From NCBI GenBank assembly GCA_019638395.1, contig JAHBTX010000005.1:427169-491168 (forward strand): a stretch of DNA of 64,000 nt. The letters are read 5' to 3'. This document shows, piece after piece, positions 17,660 to 26,540 of the stretch. The first letter of the stretch is position 1. Each line of letters begins with the position of its first letter. This DNA comes from Cyclobacteriaceae bacterium (lineage in GTDB: Bacteria > Bacteroidota > Bacteroidia > Cytophagales > Cyclobacteriaceae). The translations under genes and the position numbers were made by a program. The notes under the pieces were generated by a model, which was not told the origin of the DNA, searched no databases, and saw only the letters and a program-made list of their open reading frames with translations.

Positions 17660-18610
17660 ATGGTCTATTTGCTTTTTGTACTTGGCTTTATCTTTCTGAT
17701 TAAAGGTGCCGATTTGTTGGTGGCAGGAGCCTCAGCTATCGGGCGCAAATTCCGGATTTCCGAAATGGTTATCGGTTTAACCATTGTTTCGTTTGGCACT
17801 TCGTTGCCCGAACTGCTGGTAACCATGATCAGCAGTGTAAACGGCAAACCCGAAATGGGGTTGGGCAATATACTGGGAAGTAACATTGCCAACATCCTTA
17901 TCATTTTGGGTGTAGCCGCTTTGGTACGTCCATTGCCCATTCCACGCGATACTTATTTTATTGAAATTCCTTTTTCTATACTGGCCGCATTGCTGATGGG
18001 CTTTCTGGCCAATGCCAACATTTTTAATTCGGGCAACAGCACCATTGGCCGGCAAGAAGGTTTTATCATGCTCTACTTTTTTATTCTTTTCATGGTGTAT
18101 GTTTTTGTTAGCACGCGCACACGAAAAACTGAACCTGATAAATCCAGTTTAATTCAAAAACCTTTGCTTCAATCTATAGGATTAATTGTGGTGGGTATTG
18201 TGGGTTTATACTTTGGTGGTGGCTGGGTAGTGGATGGTGCTACTGAAATGGCGCGTACGTTTGGCGTAAGCCAGGGTGTAATTGGGCTAACCGTAATTGC
18301 CATTGGAACTTCACTACCCGAGTTGGTAACTTCGGCTGTTGCAGCCTACAAAGGCAATACCGACATGGCTGTTGGCAACGCAATCGGATCAAACATCTTT
18401 AACTTATTATGGATTGTCGGTATCACTTCTGTAATAACACCCATTCCGTTTACCGATCATAGCAACCAGGATATTCTCATGGTGCTAATATCAAGTTCGG
18501 TACTTATTGCTGCCGTAATAATCGGAAAGCGCCCCGGCATTAGCCGTTGGGAAGGTCTTTTCTTTTTACTGGTTTATGCCACGTACCTCTTCTCGTTAAT
18601 AAACAGGTAA
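17660..18610 (+). CDS. Calcium/sodium antiporter (CaCA family, YrbG type)
   Basis: A 316-residue inner-membrane protein with about ten hydrophobic segments arranged as two inverted halves. The alpha-1 repeat is GTSLPELLVT...GNILGSNIANILIILG and the alpha-2 repeat GTSLPELVTSAV...GNAIGSNIFNLLWIVG; both carry the acidic residue for cation binding. The family exchanges Na+ for Ca2+ (or H+). The central loop near residues 155-170 is basic and hydrophilic. The ATG at 17660 is two codons inside a GTG-initiated alternative. It ends 5 bases before the convergent PLP-enzyme gene. Confidence 0.94.
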   Translation: MVYLLFVLGFIFLIKGADLLVAGASAIGRKFRISEMVIGLTIVSFGTSLPELLVTMISSVNGKPEMGLGNILGSNIANILIILGVAALVRPLPIPRDTYFIEIPFSILAALLMGFLANANIFNSGNSTIGRQEGFIMLYFFILFMVYVFVSTRTRKTEPDKSSLIQKPLLQSIGLIVVGIVGLYFGGGWVVDGATEMARTFGVSQGVIGLTVIAIGTSLPELVTSAVAAYKGNTDMAVGNAIGSNIFNLLWIVGITSVITPIPFTDHSNQDILMVLISSSVLIAAVIIGKRPGISRWEGLFFLLVYATYLFSLINR

Positions 18611-18615
18611 GCTTA

Positions 18616-19743
18616 TTAAAGTGCCTGTTTAATATCAGCAATCAGATCGGCCGCATCTTCAATACCTACCGACAGGCGCATGAGTTTATCGGAGATACCA
18701 ACAGCCTTCCGCTCGGCCGCAGTAAGTTTTGCATGCGATGTTTTTACAGGCGATGTAATGGTTGACTCTACTCCACCCAAACTAATGGCGCGCTTGATAT
18801 AATGTAACCGTTTGGTGAATTTATCCGGATCGGTTTTTACTTCAAATGAAAGCATACCACCAAACCCACCCGGCATTTGTTTTTTGGCAATAGCATAACC
18901 CGGATGATTTTTTAAGCCGGGATAAAATACTCTCGCCACGCGCGGTTCGCTCTCCAGATAACGGGCAATAGCCAATGCATTTTCATTTTGCTTTTCCACG
19001 CGCAGTACAATCGTTTTTAAACTTCGCTCTACCAGAAAACAAGTTTGAGCATCTAAACTTCCACCAAAGTGCAAGGCACTTTGTTTAATCTGCTCGGTAA
19101 GTTTTTTGGACGATACCATAGCCCCACAACAAATATCGCTATGGCCGCCTATGTATTTGGTGCCACTGTGTGTAACAATGTCTATACCCAAATCAATCGG
19201 GTTTTGATTTACCGGACTTGCAAACGTATTGTCGATGATAGTAATAATGCCGTACTTCCTTGCCAGCCTGGCAACACCTTTCAAATCGGTAATCTTTAAT
19301 AAAGGATTAGAAGGTGTTTCCACATATATCACTTTCGTGTTTTTGCGAATTGCCTTTTCAAAACTTTTCAGATCCGAAACATCGGCCATGGAGTATTCCA
19401 TGCCATAGCGCTCCAGCTCGTGCAAGGCTGCATGGTGTGTACCACCATACAAATCGTGTTGAAACAAAATATGATCTCCGGCCCGCATCATGCCAAAAAT
19501 ACTTGTCATAATAGCGGCCATGCCCGAACTAAAGATCAACCCGTCTTCACCGTTTTCAAGGGCCACTAATTTTTCAACTACCGCCTTTTGATTGGGCGTA
19601 TTGTAGTAGCGCGGGTAGCGCACTTCGGTTTCGTAATCGTAAGCAGCCGAGGGATAAATGGGTGTTACCACTCCGCCAAAAAGCGGATCGCCACTTGAAC
19701 CGGCATGAACACTTAATGTGAGTTTAGATGCAGATTTTTTCAT
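18616..19743 (-). CDS. Trans-sulfuration family PLP enzyme (cystathionine gamma-synthase/lyase-like)
   Basis: A 375-residue Cys/Met-metabolism PLP enzyme. K196 in HSGTKYIGGHSD is the Schiff-base lysine. The family pattern includes YPRYYNTPNQKAVVEKLVALE, ETPSNPLLKITDL, DNTFASPVNQNPIDLG and SLGGVESTITSP. Members make or cleave cystathionine or release methanethiol from methionine; motifs do not settle which. SLGGVES and the N-terminal arrangement fit cystathionine gamma-synthase/beta-lyase-like proteins best. The ATG at 19743 was chosen because the extra upstream residues of the longer frame are not family-like. No neighbouring methionine genes are present. Confidence 0.9.
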   Translation of the reverse strand: MKKSASKLTLSVHAGSSGDPLFGGVVTPIYPSAAYDYETEVRYPRYYNTPNQKAVVEKLVALENGEDGLIFSSGMAAIMTSIFGMMRAGDHILFQHDLYGGTHHAALHELERYGMEYSMADVSDLKSFEKAIRKNTKVIYVETPSNPLLKITDLKGVARLARKYGIITIIDNTFASPVNQNPIDLGIDIVTHSGTKYIGGHSDICCGAMVSSKKLTEQIKQSALHFGGSLDAQTCFLVERSLKTIVLRVEKQNENALAIARYLESEPRVARVFYPGLKNHPGYAIAKKQMPGGFGGMLSFEVKTDPDKFTKRLHYIKRAISLGGVESTITSPVKTSHAKLTAAERKAVGISDKLMRLSVGIEDAADLIADIKQAL

Positions 19744-19826
19744 AAAATGATTGAGCAGCAAAAATAGATTAATCGATTCATATAATTTTACTATGTTCCT
19801 GTCAACGTTTTTGTTACAAGCAAAAA

Positions 19827-20327
19827 ATGAACTACCGCGATTTCACACTGAAAGCCCGACTTTACGATAGCCGGAAAATAAAGGATCAACTGTTGAAGTT
19901 AGGAGCAAGTTGCGTTGGTACCGATAATCAGGTGGACCGGTATTTTGAAGTATCGCAAGGCAAACTTAAATGGCGACAAGGCAACATTGAAAACCTGATT
20001 ACCCATTACGAACGCATTCAGGAAGGCGGCCTTGAGAAAACCGTTGTTTATCGGTATGAAGTAAATCCCTCGCAAGAAACTATTCAGCAATTATTTGATC
20101 TATATAAAGAAGCGAGCACTGTAAGGAAACAGCGTACAATTTATTGGCTCGGCAATGTTAAAATTCATGTTGATAAATTACCGGATGGTAGGGAGTTTGT
20201 CGAGTTGGAAGCGATGGATCGCGAAAACAAACTCAGTACAACCGAGTTAAGAACTCAATGCAAACAAATTCAACAAGCATTGGCTATTGACGATTCTGAT
20301 CTGATGCCCACAGGATATTTTCCATAA
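19827..20327 (+). CDS. CYTH-domain protein (class IV adenylate cyclase-like)
   Basis: A 166-residue single-domain protein of the CYTH/triphosphate tunnel superfamily. Recognisable parts are FTLKARLYDSRKIKDQL, the VDRYFEVSQGKLKWRQGNIENLITHYER strand pair and the DGREFVELEAMDREN acidic strand. The superfamily binds triphosphates with a metal and includes class IV adenylate cyclase and thiamine triphosphatase. The N-terminal ExExK signature is degenerate here (D-F-T-L-K), so ligand or activity may differ. The frame starts at the ATG at 19827, divergent from the PLP-enzyme gene. Confidence 0.82.
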   Translation: MNYRDFTLKARLYDSRKIKDQLLKLGASCVGTDNQVDRYFEVSQGKLKWRQGNIENLITHYERIQEGGLEKTVVYRYEVNPSQETIQQLFDLYKEASTVRKQRTIYWLGNVKIHVDKLPDGREFVELEAMDRENKLSTTELRTQCKQIQQALAIDDSDLMPTGYFP

Positions 20328-20390
20328 AAAAACAAAACACCTTGTCCAAAATCAGAGTCTTGGTTTGATATACCACCAAACACAAAACGT

Positions 20391-20753
20391 ATGGAAGAAT
20401 ACATGTTAATTTTCAGGCACATGGATGGGAGCAAAGTTGCCTCGCCCGAACAAATTCAAATCTGGATGAAACAAACCATGGATTGGATTGGCGGTATTGC
20501 CGCTCAAAACAAATACGTGGATGGCAATGGTTTGGCTTTTGATGATGCCCGCGTGGTAATGACTAAAAACGGTAAGCCGGTTGTAACCAACGGTCCGTTT
20601 GGCGACATTAAAGAAACGTTGGGCGGGTACATTCTTGTAAAGGCCGAAAGTGTAGAAGAAGCCGTTGAGTTTGCCAAAGGCGCACCCATTTTAATGGGCG
20701 AAGGAAATAGTGTGGAAGTGCGCAAGCATAGGCATGGAGATAGTCCTAACTGA
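20391..20753 (+). CDS. YCII-related (DGPF) protein
   Basis: A 120-residue protein with the YCII/DGPF fold: EYMLIFRHMDGSK, then VVTNGPFGDIKETLGGYILVKAESVEEAVEFAKGAPI. NGPFGD corresponds to the DGPF motif that names the family. The family is related to muconolactone isomerase-like ferredoxin-fold proteins; no activity is established for this branch. Proteins of this type are regularly encoded next to ECF sigma factors of the ECF42 group, and such a gene follows 77 bases downstream here. The two are probably cotranscribed and functionally linked. Confidence 0.9.
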   Translation: MEEYMLIFRHMDGSKVASPEQIQIWMKQTMDWIGGIAAQNKYVDGNGLAFDDARVVMTKNGKPVVTNGPFGDIKETLGGYILVKAESVEEAVEFAKGAPILMGEGNSVEVRKHRHGDSPN

Positions 20754-20795
20754 TTGTAAAGTCGTCCGATCGCTCGAGTAAAAAAGAATAATCAA

Positions 20796-20810
20796 GAGGT
20801 CAGACGCCTC
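20796..20810. repeat. GAGG..CCTC palindromic fragment
   Basis: GAGGTCAGACGCCTC looks like the palindrome GAGGCGTC-A-GACGCCTC with CG missing. Its last 12 bases recur at 43563-43574 in another palindromic element, suggesting a dispersed repeat family. Confidence 0.35.
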
Positions 20811-20830
20811 CTTTAACAACTGTTCATTTC

Positions 20831-22060
20831 ATGAATCAGGATAAGTTAATTCCACATTTGTTTCGTACTGAGTTCCGGAATCTGGCCTCCGCTCTTACGC
20901 AACATTTTGGAATAGCACACCTGCAGGCTGCCGAAGATATTGCCAGCGAAACTTTTCTTGCAGCGCTGGAGAGTTGGAGTTACAAAGGTTTGCCTGAAAA
21001 TCCGAAGGCCTGGTTATACCGTGTGGCGAAAAATAAAGCTGTTAACTATCAAATGCGAAATCAGGTCTTTACACAAAAAATCACACCGCAGCTAAAATCA
21101 AGTTCGGAATTATTCGAGATAGACTTATCTGAAAAACAAATTCACGATAGCCAGTTGCAAATGTTGTTTGCCTTGTGCCATCCAGCCATTCCACCCGAAG
21201 CGCAGGTTGGATTATCGTTGCGAATGTTATGTGGATTTGGAATTGAGGAAATTGCCACCGCCTTTCTTACCAATAAAGAAACTATTTACAAACGCCTATA
21301 CCGCGCCAAAGAAAAACTGCGCGAAATAAATCTGCCCATCGAAATGCCACCGGGTGCTGAGATTGATGAGCGGCTGCAAAATGTTTTGCTTACACTTTAC
21401 CTGCTCTTCAACGAAGGTTATTATTCTGAGAGTAACGAAGTGGTGCTGCGCGAAGAATTTTGCCTGGAGGCGATGCGGCTAACGTATTTGTTAATCGAAA
21501 ATTCTTCCACCAATCAACCGACAGTAAATGCATTGATGGCACTAATGTGTTTTCATGCATCGCGATTTGCCGCCCGCAAAAATGCCTCGGGTGAACTTTT
21601 GTTGTACGATGAGCAAGATGAGAGTTTGTGGAATCAGGAACTGATAGCGCGGGGTGCTTATTATTTTCGCCAGGCAGCCAGTGGTAACAAACTTTCGCGC
21701 TACCACCTTGAAGCAGGCATTGCCTATTGGCACACCCAAAAAAAAGATACCCACCAAAAGTGGGAAAACATTTTACAACTGTATAACCAATTGCTGCAAC
21801 TAAACTATTCGCCCGTTGCTGCATTGAACCGCACCTTTGCCCTCGCGAAAGCGAACAGTTATGCTGAGGCAATTAAAGAAGCGGAAAAACTTCAACTAAC
21901 CGACAACCTGTATTACTTCCTGTTGTTGGGCGAACTATACTCCAAATCCAACAAACAACAATCAGAAGCCAACTACAAACGGGCCTTAGCATTAGCTAAA
22001 ACCCCATCGCAACAAATCGCTTTAAAGAAAAAGTTGGATGCGTTGATTAACGCTCTTTAA
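20831..22060 (+). CDS. ECF42-type RNA polymerase sigma factor with C-terminal extension
   Basis: A 409-residue protein. Sigma region 2 is at about residues 10-80 (AAEDIASETFLAALESW, NPKAWLYRVAKNKAVN) and region 4 at about 115-175 (GFGIEEIATAFLTNKETIYKRLYRAKEKLRE). A long helical C-terminal domain (about 185-409) follows, with TPR-like pairs such as YSPVAALNRTFALAKANSYAEAIKEAEKL. This architecture plus the YCII neighbour defines the ECF42 group, where the extension, not an anti-sigma factor, is thought to control activity. No anti-sigma gene is adjacent. Target promoters are unknown. Confidence 0.92.
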   Translation: MNQDKLIPHLFRTEFRNLASALTQHFGIAHLQAAEDIASETFLAALESWSYKGLPENPKAWLYRVAKNKAVNYQMRNQVFTQKITPQLKSSSELFEIDLSEKQIHDSQLQMLFALCHPAIPPEAQVGLSLRMLCGFGIEEIATAFLTNKETIYKRLYRAKEKLREINLPIEMPPGAEIDERLQNVLLTLYLLFNEGYYSESNEVVLREEFCLEAMRLTYLLIENSSTNQPTVNALMALMCFHASRFAARKNASGELLLYDEQDESLWNQELIARGAYYFRQAASGNKLSRYHLEAGIAYWHTQKKDTHQKWENILQLYNQLLQLNYSPVAALNRTFALAKANSYAEAIKEAEKLQLTDNLYYFLLLGELYSKSNKQQSEANYKRALALAKTPSQQIALKKKLDALINAL

Positions 22061-22091
22061 ATACACTTTAATTTTATCAATAACCAGTACG

Positions 22092-23096
22092 TTAAAATAA
22101 CACGTTATCCACTGGTTTTATTTTTTCCGGAAGATCCTTTTCGCCCAGCATATCAAGTAAATCAATCTCAATATTTCGCACAATGCTACTTAGTGGAATA
22201 TCATTTATTAACCCTTCAAAAGGATTCTCGCTGTAATCGCCCACGTATTCCATCAAAGTAAACACCCATGATACTACCATGTTAAACGGAATCATTAACC
22301 AGATTAAACTTCCACCCAATTCGCCAAACTCGCTCAACATACCAAAGGGCAACAGGAATGTAAATATTAAAATAAATATTGTACTGGAGGTTGAGTACTG
22401 CCTGGGCAGCGGTGTATTCTTTATTCGTTCGCTGCGACCTTGCTCGCCATAAATTTCAGTAATTAAGCGTTGCAGTTCTACATGCCTGAAATTATCAACA
22501 AGGCCTTGCGCGTATAAACCAGCAATATGTTGCGATTGGCGATCGAGTAATTGGGCGGCTGCATTTTGTTTGGTGCGAATCCACTCTTGTTCTTCTGCAC
22601 TTAAATATTTTACAACCACTTTCTCAAATACCTGAAAGTCGAAGTGTTTTTCAAAATACCTGCGCTGTCGCCTGCTTTGTGTTTCCTGATGCTCCCACGA
22701 AGTGCGTTGCCACATAGCATGACGCAACGCATACAGCCACGCGATATGCCGGTAAATGATTGTACGTTTTTCTTGTTCGGCTATTGGTGTTGCCGTTGGT
22801 GGATCGGAAATAAATGCGCGGGTTGCTGCTGCAAACGACCGACTCAGGTTTACTATGCCACCCCATACTTTGCGCGCTTCCCAGCTTCTGTCATACGATT
22901 GGTTATTTTTAAAGCCTACATAAAAAGCTACTGCGGTACCAATTAATGAAACCGGCAGCCACGGAATGGCTACCCACTTCCAACCCAGGTATAAATACAG
23001 ACTCATCGCCAATAAACCCGTAAACAGCGACCAGAGAATAAGTCGCCACGAGATGAAATAGATGATCAGTAAACTAAACTGCCGCTTGATGTACAT
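22092..23096 (-). CDS. Bestrophin-family chloride channel
   Basis: A 334-residue membrane protein of the bestrophin/UPF0187 family. The N-terminus has hydrophobic segments (about 8-32 and 40-62). FYVGFKNNQSYDRSWEARKVWGGIVNLSRSF is the hallmark block after the second segment. Further hydrophobic segments around 235-285 (FLLPFGMLSEFG, WVFTLMEYVGDYSENPFEG) include the pore-adjacent acidic cluster. Prokaryotic bestrophins are pentameric ion channels. It is convergent with the sigma factor gene, with a 31-base gap. Confidence 0.92.
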   Translation of the reverse strand: MYIKRQFSLLIIYFISWRLILWSLFTGLLAMSLYLYLGWKWVAIPWLPVSLIGTAVAFYVGFKNNQSYDRSWEARKVWGGIVNLSRSFAAATRAFISDPPTATPIAEQEKRTIIYRHIAWLYALRHAMWQRTSWEHQETQSRRQRRYFEKHFDFQVFEKVVVKYLSAEEQEWIRTKQNAAAQLLDRQSQHIAGLYAQGLVDNFRHVELQRLITEIYGEQGRSERIKNTPLPRQYSTSSTIFILIFTFLLPFGMLSEFGELGGSLIWLMIPFNMVVSWVFTLMEYVGDYSENPFEGLINDIPLSSIVRNIEIDLLDMLGEKDLPEKIKPVDNVLF

Positions 23097-23215
23097 GAAA
23101 TGCGATTTAGAATTCGCCTAAAGATAAACTTGTTTTTTCCTTAGCAGAAATTTTATGATTGATCGGATCAATCTTTTCCCACTTACATGTTTTTGATCTT
23201 ATAGGTTGGGATAAA

Positions 23216-23851
23216 TCAGGTGAGCCTTTCTTGTATGGCTTTTGCTACGGCTTCTGTCATGCTGGCTACATGTAGTTTTTCATAAATATTTTTCATGTGA
23301 AACCGCACGGTGGCATAGGATACATTTAAGTCGTTTGCAATCATTTTATAACTTTTACCCTTTACCAATTCGCGCAGCACTTCCGTTTCGCGTTCCGATA
23401 AATTCCGATCTGCCACAGTTCCTTTTACTTGCTGTTGAAAAAGTTGTAATACCTTGGCGGCTACAGATGGTGTCATAGGAGCTCCCCCATGAAAAGCGTC
23501 CTCCACCGATTGAAGGTATGTTTCGGGGGTACTGTTTTTAAGAATGTATCCATTAGCACCCCCACAGATAGCCGCCATAATTTTATCATCACTATCAAAA
23601 ACGGTTTGCATTACCACAATCTTATTGGGCCACGTTTGTTTAATAAGTTTAAGGCCGTCAATTCCCGAAGTACCTGGCAAGCGGATGTCCATCAGAATAA
23701 CATCCGGAATGCTCTTTCGAATATCCTGAACCAGCGAATTACAGTTTTCAAAAGAGCCACATACCATCATTTTATCAGATGACTCAATCAAAGCAGTTAA
23801 GCTTTTACGCAAATGATTGTTGTCTTCAAATATGGCCACCCGAATACGCAT
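23216..23851 (-). CDS. NarL/FixJ-type response regulator
   Basis: A 211-residue two-component regulator. The receiver domain has the acidic pair E9/D10, phosphoacceptor D55 (VILMDIRLPG) and the conserved Lys in GYILKNSTPETY. A LuxR-type helix-turn-helix follows (LSERETEVLRELVKGKSYKMIANDLNVS, then VRFHMKNIYEKLHV). The likely partner is the HisKA_3 kinase encoded upstream at 26722-29661, with three exported-protein genes between them, all leftward. A hairpin at 23879-23906 lies just upstream, so it may be expressed both by read-through and from its own promoter. Confidence 0.93.
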   Translation of the reverse strand: MRIRVAIFEDNNHLRKSLTALIESSDKMMVCGSFENCNSLVQDIRKSIPDVILMDIRLPGTSGIDGLKLIKQTWPNKIVVMQTVFDSDDKIMAAICGGANGYILKNSTPETYLQSVEDAFHGGAPMTPSVAAKVLQLFQQQVKGTVADRNLSERETEVLRELVKGKSYKMIANDLNVSYATVRFHMKNIYEKLHVASMTEAVAKAIQERLT

Positions 23852-23878
23852 ATACTCAAAAGTAATGCAGGTAAATGA

Positions 23879-23906
23879 AAAGTGCAGCGGTTGTATGCTG
23901 CACTTT
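23879..23906 (-). terminator. Hairpin terminator or attenuator between surface-protein and regulator genes
   Basis: AAAGTGCAGC / GCTGCACTTT with an 8-base loop. Read leftward it is followed by TTTTCATTT. It sits 24 bases after the surface-protein stop. Confidence 0.65.
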
Positions 23907-23929
23907 ATCTGAAATCCCCAACCTAAAAC

Positions 23930-25573
23930 CTATGGGTTGATTACCTGAATTTGTACCTGGGCAGTAGTTACCGCTATGTCTTTGGCCAACGTTGCATTAC
24001 CCTTAAAAATCTGTACAGAAGCTGTATAAGTACCGGGGCTGGTAACGGTATGATGAATGGTGTGCGACAAAGAGGTTGGGTTGCCAGAAAGTGCAGCATC
24101 GTTTACATTAACTTGTTTGATAATTGTAGCACCACTGCGTATAATCATCTGCATCTGATACCCCTCTGTGATTGTGCTGGAGGTACTAACGATAGGTAAG
24201 TTTGCTGAAAAAATAATTTTTGCCGGTTGTGTTGCACTGGTGGCAGCACTGGCAACTACGTTCATTGTTGATAGACCTGGAATAGCCGTAGGTGTGTTGT
24301 TCTGAACGTTAATTGCCGATGTTTGATCAAACAGATAGACATCCGATGGCCTTACAATACCAGTGGCAGCTGTAAAATTTCCAGCCACATTCACCTTGCC
24401 ATCAAAAAAGCCAGCCCAGCCTGTGCTGGTTGTAATTCCATATACAGCGATACCGGTTGCCGTAAGTGCGTAAAGTCCTGTTCCATTTCCAGAAGCTGAT
24501 GCAGTAACGCCAGTTCCGCCAGCCGTTAAACCGATTAAGGCTTGCCCATTATTTGCCTGGCCAATAATGGCAATGCCATTGGTTGCTGTGTTGGTAATAC
24601 TCAACGATGTACTGTTGGCATCTGAAAGCATAAGCGGTAACACCACACTATTACCCGGCTTCCATGCCTGCGCAGTGTTATCCCATTTAAGGGTTTGGCC
24701 GTTAGTGGCTCCTTGTTGCGCTAGTTTGATAGGCGATGCTGCCGAAGTACCCGTTCCTGAAAAAGCATTATCTAGAAAAACGGCAGGCCTGCCTGGGCTC
24801 CAGGTGCTGCCATTCCAAAGTAGCGATTCGCCCGCGGCTGCTCCTTGTTGAGCAATACGTAACGGAGCAGCGGTAGTTCCGTTTCCATCCAATGTTACAT
24901 TTCGTTGCACTACTTGAGTTCCCCAATTATCGGCACCTCCGCCTCCACTAACAGTTGCCGGTACCCATGCACTGCCATTCCACTGCAATACCTGGCCAGA
25001 AGTTGCACCTTGTTGTGCCAACGTAAGCGGATTTGCTACCGTACCATTTCCTGAAAGCACAGCAGATGTTGTTACAGACTCGAGTGTGGCTGGGATCCAT
25101 TGCGTACCGTTCCAGCGTAGTACCTGATTGGTTGTGGCTCCTGTTGTGGAAACATCCGTAAGATCGTTGAGTGCAACATTTGCAACACGATTTGCAACTA
25201 AAGCATACGGCACGCTTGCAAAACCCGTAATGCCTACTTCGGTATAATTAGTACCACCCGTTACATCTATTTCTGTTTTTAATGATTTACTACCAGCTGT
25301 CCAATCTATAGCAGAGAAGTTTCCTAATGTAGGCGCACCGGCACCTATGTTAACTGTAAACATTCCATAGGAATTGGTTTGCGAAGTAAATGTTTCAGTA
25401 TAAACCGGAGTGGTCCCGTTTAAAACTGATAGTCGTAACCCAACCGATTGATTTGTTAGGACCGCACCCGAAGCATTGCGGGCCACTGCCTGATACGTAA
25501 ATGCATTGGGTGCCTGTGCAAAAACTGCTGCGCAACTCAGCAAAATTAAAATGGTGAATAGTGCGTATTTCAT
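23930..25573 (-). CDS. Secreted repeat-rich surface protein (tail-fibre-like units)
   Basis: A 547-residue protein with a signal peptide (about 1-19, ending VFAQ). The N-terminal domain (about 20-130) is a conserved Bacteroidota module (FTYQAVARNASGAVL, then SVPYALVANRV). It is followed by four imperfect units of about 45-50 residues, each with an LAQQGATxGQxLxWNGxxWxPA-like core and an SGNGTxAxPL segment. A Gly/Thr/Ala-rich region and a beta-rich C-terminal domain (about 410-547) end the protein. It lacks an obvious type IX sorting domain. The gene starts 3 bases after the upstream T9SS-cargo gene, so the two are cotranscribed. The role is probably structural or adhesive, by resemblance only. 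Confidence 0.85.
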   Translation of the reverse strand: MKYALFTILILLSCAAVFAQAPNAFTYQAVARNASGAVLTNQSVGLRLSVLNGTTPVYTETFTSQTNSYGMFTVNIGAGAPTLGNFSAIDWTAGSKSLKTEIDVTGGTNYTEVGITGFASVPYALVANRVANVALNDLTDVSTTGATTNQVLRWNGTQWIPATLESVTTSAVLSGNGTVANPLTLAQQGATSGQVLQWNGSAWVPATVSGGGGADNWGTQVVQRNVTLDGNGTTAAPLRIAQQGAAAGESLLWNGSTWSPGRPAVFLDNAFSGTGTSAASPIKLAQQGATNGQTLKWDNTAQAWKPGNSVVLPLMLSDANSTSLSITNTATNGIAIIGQANNGQALIGLTAGGTGVTASASGNGTGLYALTATGIAVYGITTSTGWAGFFDGKVNVAGNFTAATGIVRPSDVYLFDQTSAINVQNNTPTAIPGLSTMNVVASAATSATQPAKIIFSANLPIVSTSSTITEGYQMQMIIRSGATIIKQVNVNDAALSGNPTSLSHTIHHTVTSPGTYTASVQIFKGNATLAKDIAVTTAQVQIQVINP

Positions 25574-25576
25574 AGG

Positions 25577-26053
25577 TTATTTGGTTTTCAAAATTTTAAA
25601 TATCTGATAATTGCCCTGGGCAGATATAATGCGTAAGAGATACAAGGACATGCTCAATGACTGAACATCAAATTCTACCTGATCTTCAGAGGTAGTTTGC
25701 GGTACGGTAAATTCCCGACCCTGTTGGTCGGTCCAGATAAACTTGAACATGTGCATGTTTTTCAAACCTGTAATGTGGAGCTTATCAGCTGTTGGGTTTG
25801 GGTAAACTTCCAGATGAAGAAATTCAGCTGTAGCCGTAGCCCCGGCTTCAATGCTACTAACCTGAAATCCCTGATGAAGTAATAAAGTAGCGGATGAACG
25901 ATCGCCTGCAAGCGGCTGCCCTATGGTAACAGCCAATTGGATTGATGGTGTTTGCAGTTGCGCACCACCAGAAGCAAAAACTGTACTGCTGGTTGTTTGT
26001 GCGTGCACGCTGGCCGGCAATAAAATAATAAGGAATAGACAGAGGTTTTTCAT
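25577..26053 (-). CDS. Small secreted protein with type IX secretion sorting domain
   Basis: A 158-residue protein with a signal peptide (about 1-18, SVHAQ). A short N-terminal region (VFASGGAQLQTPSIQLAVTIGQPLAG) precedes a type A T9SS C-terminal sorting domain beginning EVYPNPTADKLHITGL and ending YQIFKILKTK. Such domains direct export through the type IX system and anchoring at the cell surface. The mature part before the domain is only about 60 residues, so this may be a minimal cargo or an anchoring partner of the adjacent repeat protein (3-base gap). It belongs to the leftward group between kinase and regulator. Confidence 0.9.
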   Translation of the reverse strand: MKNLCLFLIILLPASVHAQTTSSTVFASGGAQLQTPSIQLAVTIGQPLAGDRSSATLLLHQGFQVSSIEAGATATAEFLHLEVYPNPTADKLHITGLKNMHMFKFIWTDQQGREFTVPQTTSEDQVEFDVQSLSMSLYLLRIISAQGNYQIFKILKTK

Positions 26054-26072
26054 GCTACCTGTTTTGTATTAG

Positions 26073-26540
26073 TTATTGAGCTGTGAATTTGAAAACCCAT
26101 TGCCCATCAACCGATTTACTTCTACCGGAAAATCCCGTTCCTGAAAAAGTAAATGAGAGCTGAAGTTCAGTTGACGAAACCGTATATATCATATCAAGCT
26201 GCTGTGTGGATGCAGGGTCGCGGGCGAGCTTACTTAAAGGATCGTTACCAAACTTCCAGGTTCCGGAGGCCGGCCAGGGGCTGGTTGATGGTCGGTTGTT
26301 GGTCTGATACGGGAATGGGCTTGTAGTTGCGCCATTCAAGCTCAACCGAAAATTTTCGTAACCGGTTTGAGCTACTCCATTAAGGGTAACCGTATTTGCA
26401 ACCCAAACCTTTGCTAACTTTTGTAACTGTTGTTCTTCAATACCGGGTTGAGGTTGCTCATCGGGTGAGCAAGCCATAAACGTACATAAACCAACCAGGC
26501 ATACTAGAACCAACAAAAACTTAAAATGCCGTATCATCAT
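26073..26540 (-). CDS. Predicted lipoprotein
   Basis: A 155-residue protein with a lipoprotein signal peptide: hydrophobic residues 8-22 and lipobox FMAC with Cys at about residue 24. The mature chain is beta-rich (WVANTVTLNGVAQTGYENFRLSLNG, LDMIYTVSSTELQLSFTF) and resembles small lipocalin-like outer-membrane lipoproteins of Bacteroidota that carry a WK-start domain, but I cannot name the family with certainty. It lies 19 bases upstream of the T9SS-cargo gene, so it is the first of three cotranscribed cell-surface genes. Confidence 0.82.
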   Translation of the reverse strand: MMIRHFKFLLVLVCLVGLCTFMACSPDEQPQPGIEEQQLQKLAKVWVANTVTLNGVAQTGYENFRLSLNGATTSPFPYQTNNRPSTSPWPASGTWKFGNDPLSKLARDPASTQQLDMIYTVSSTELQLSFTFSGTGFSGRSKSVDGQWVFKFTAQ

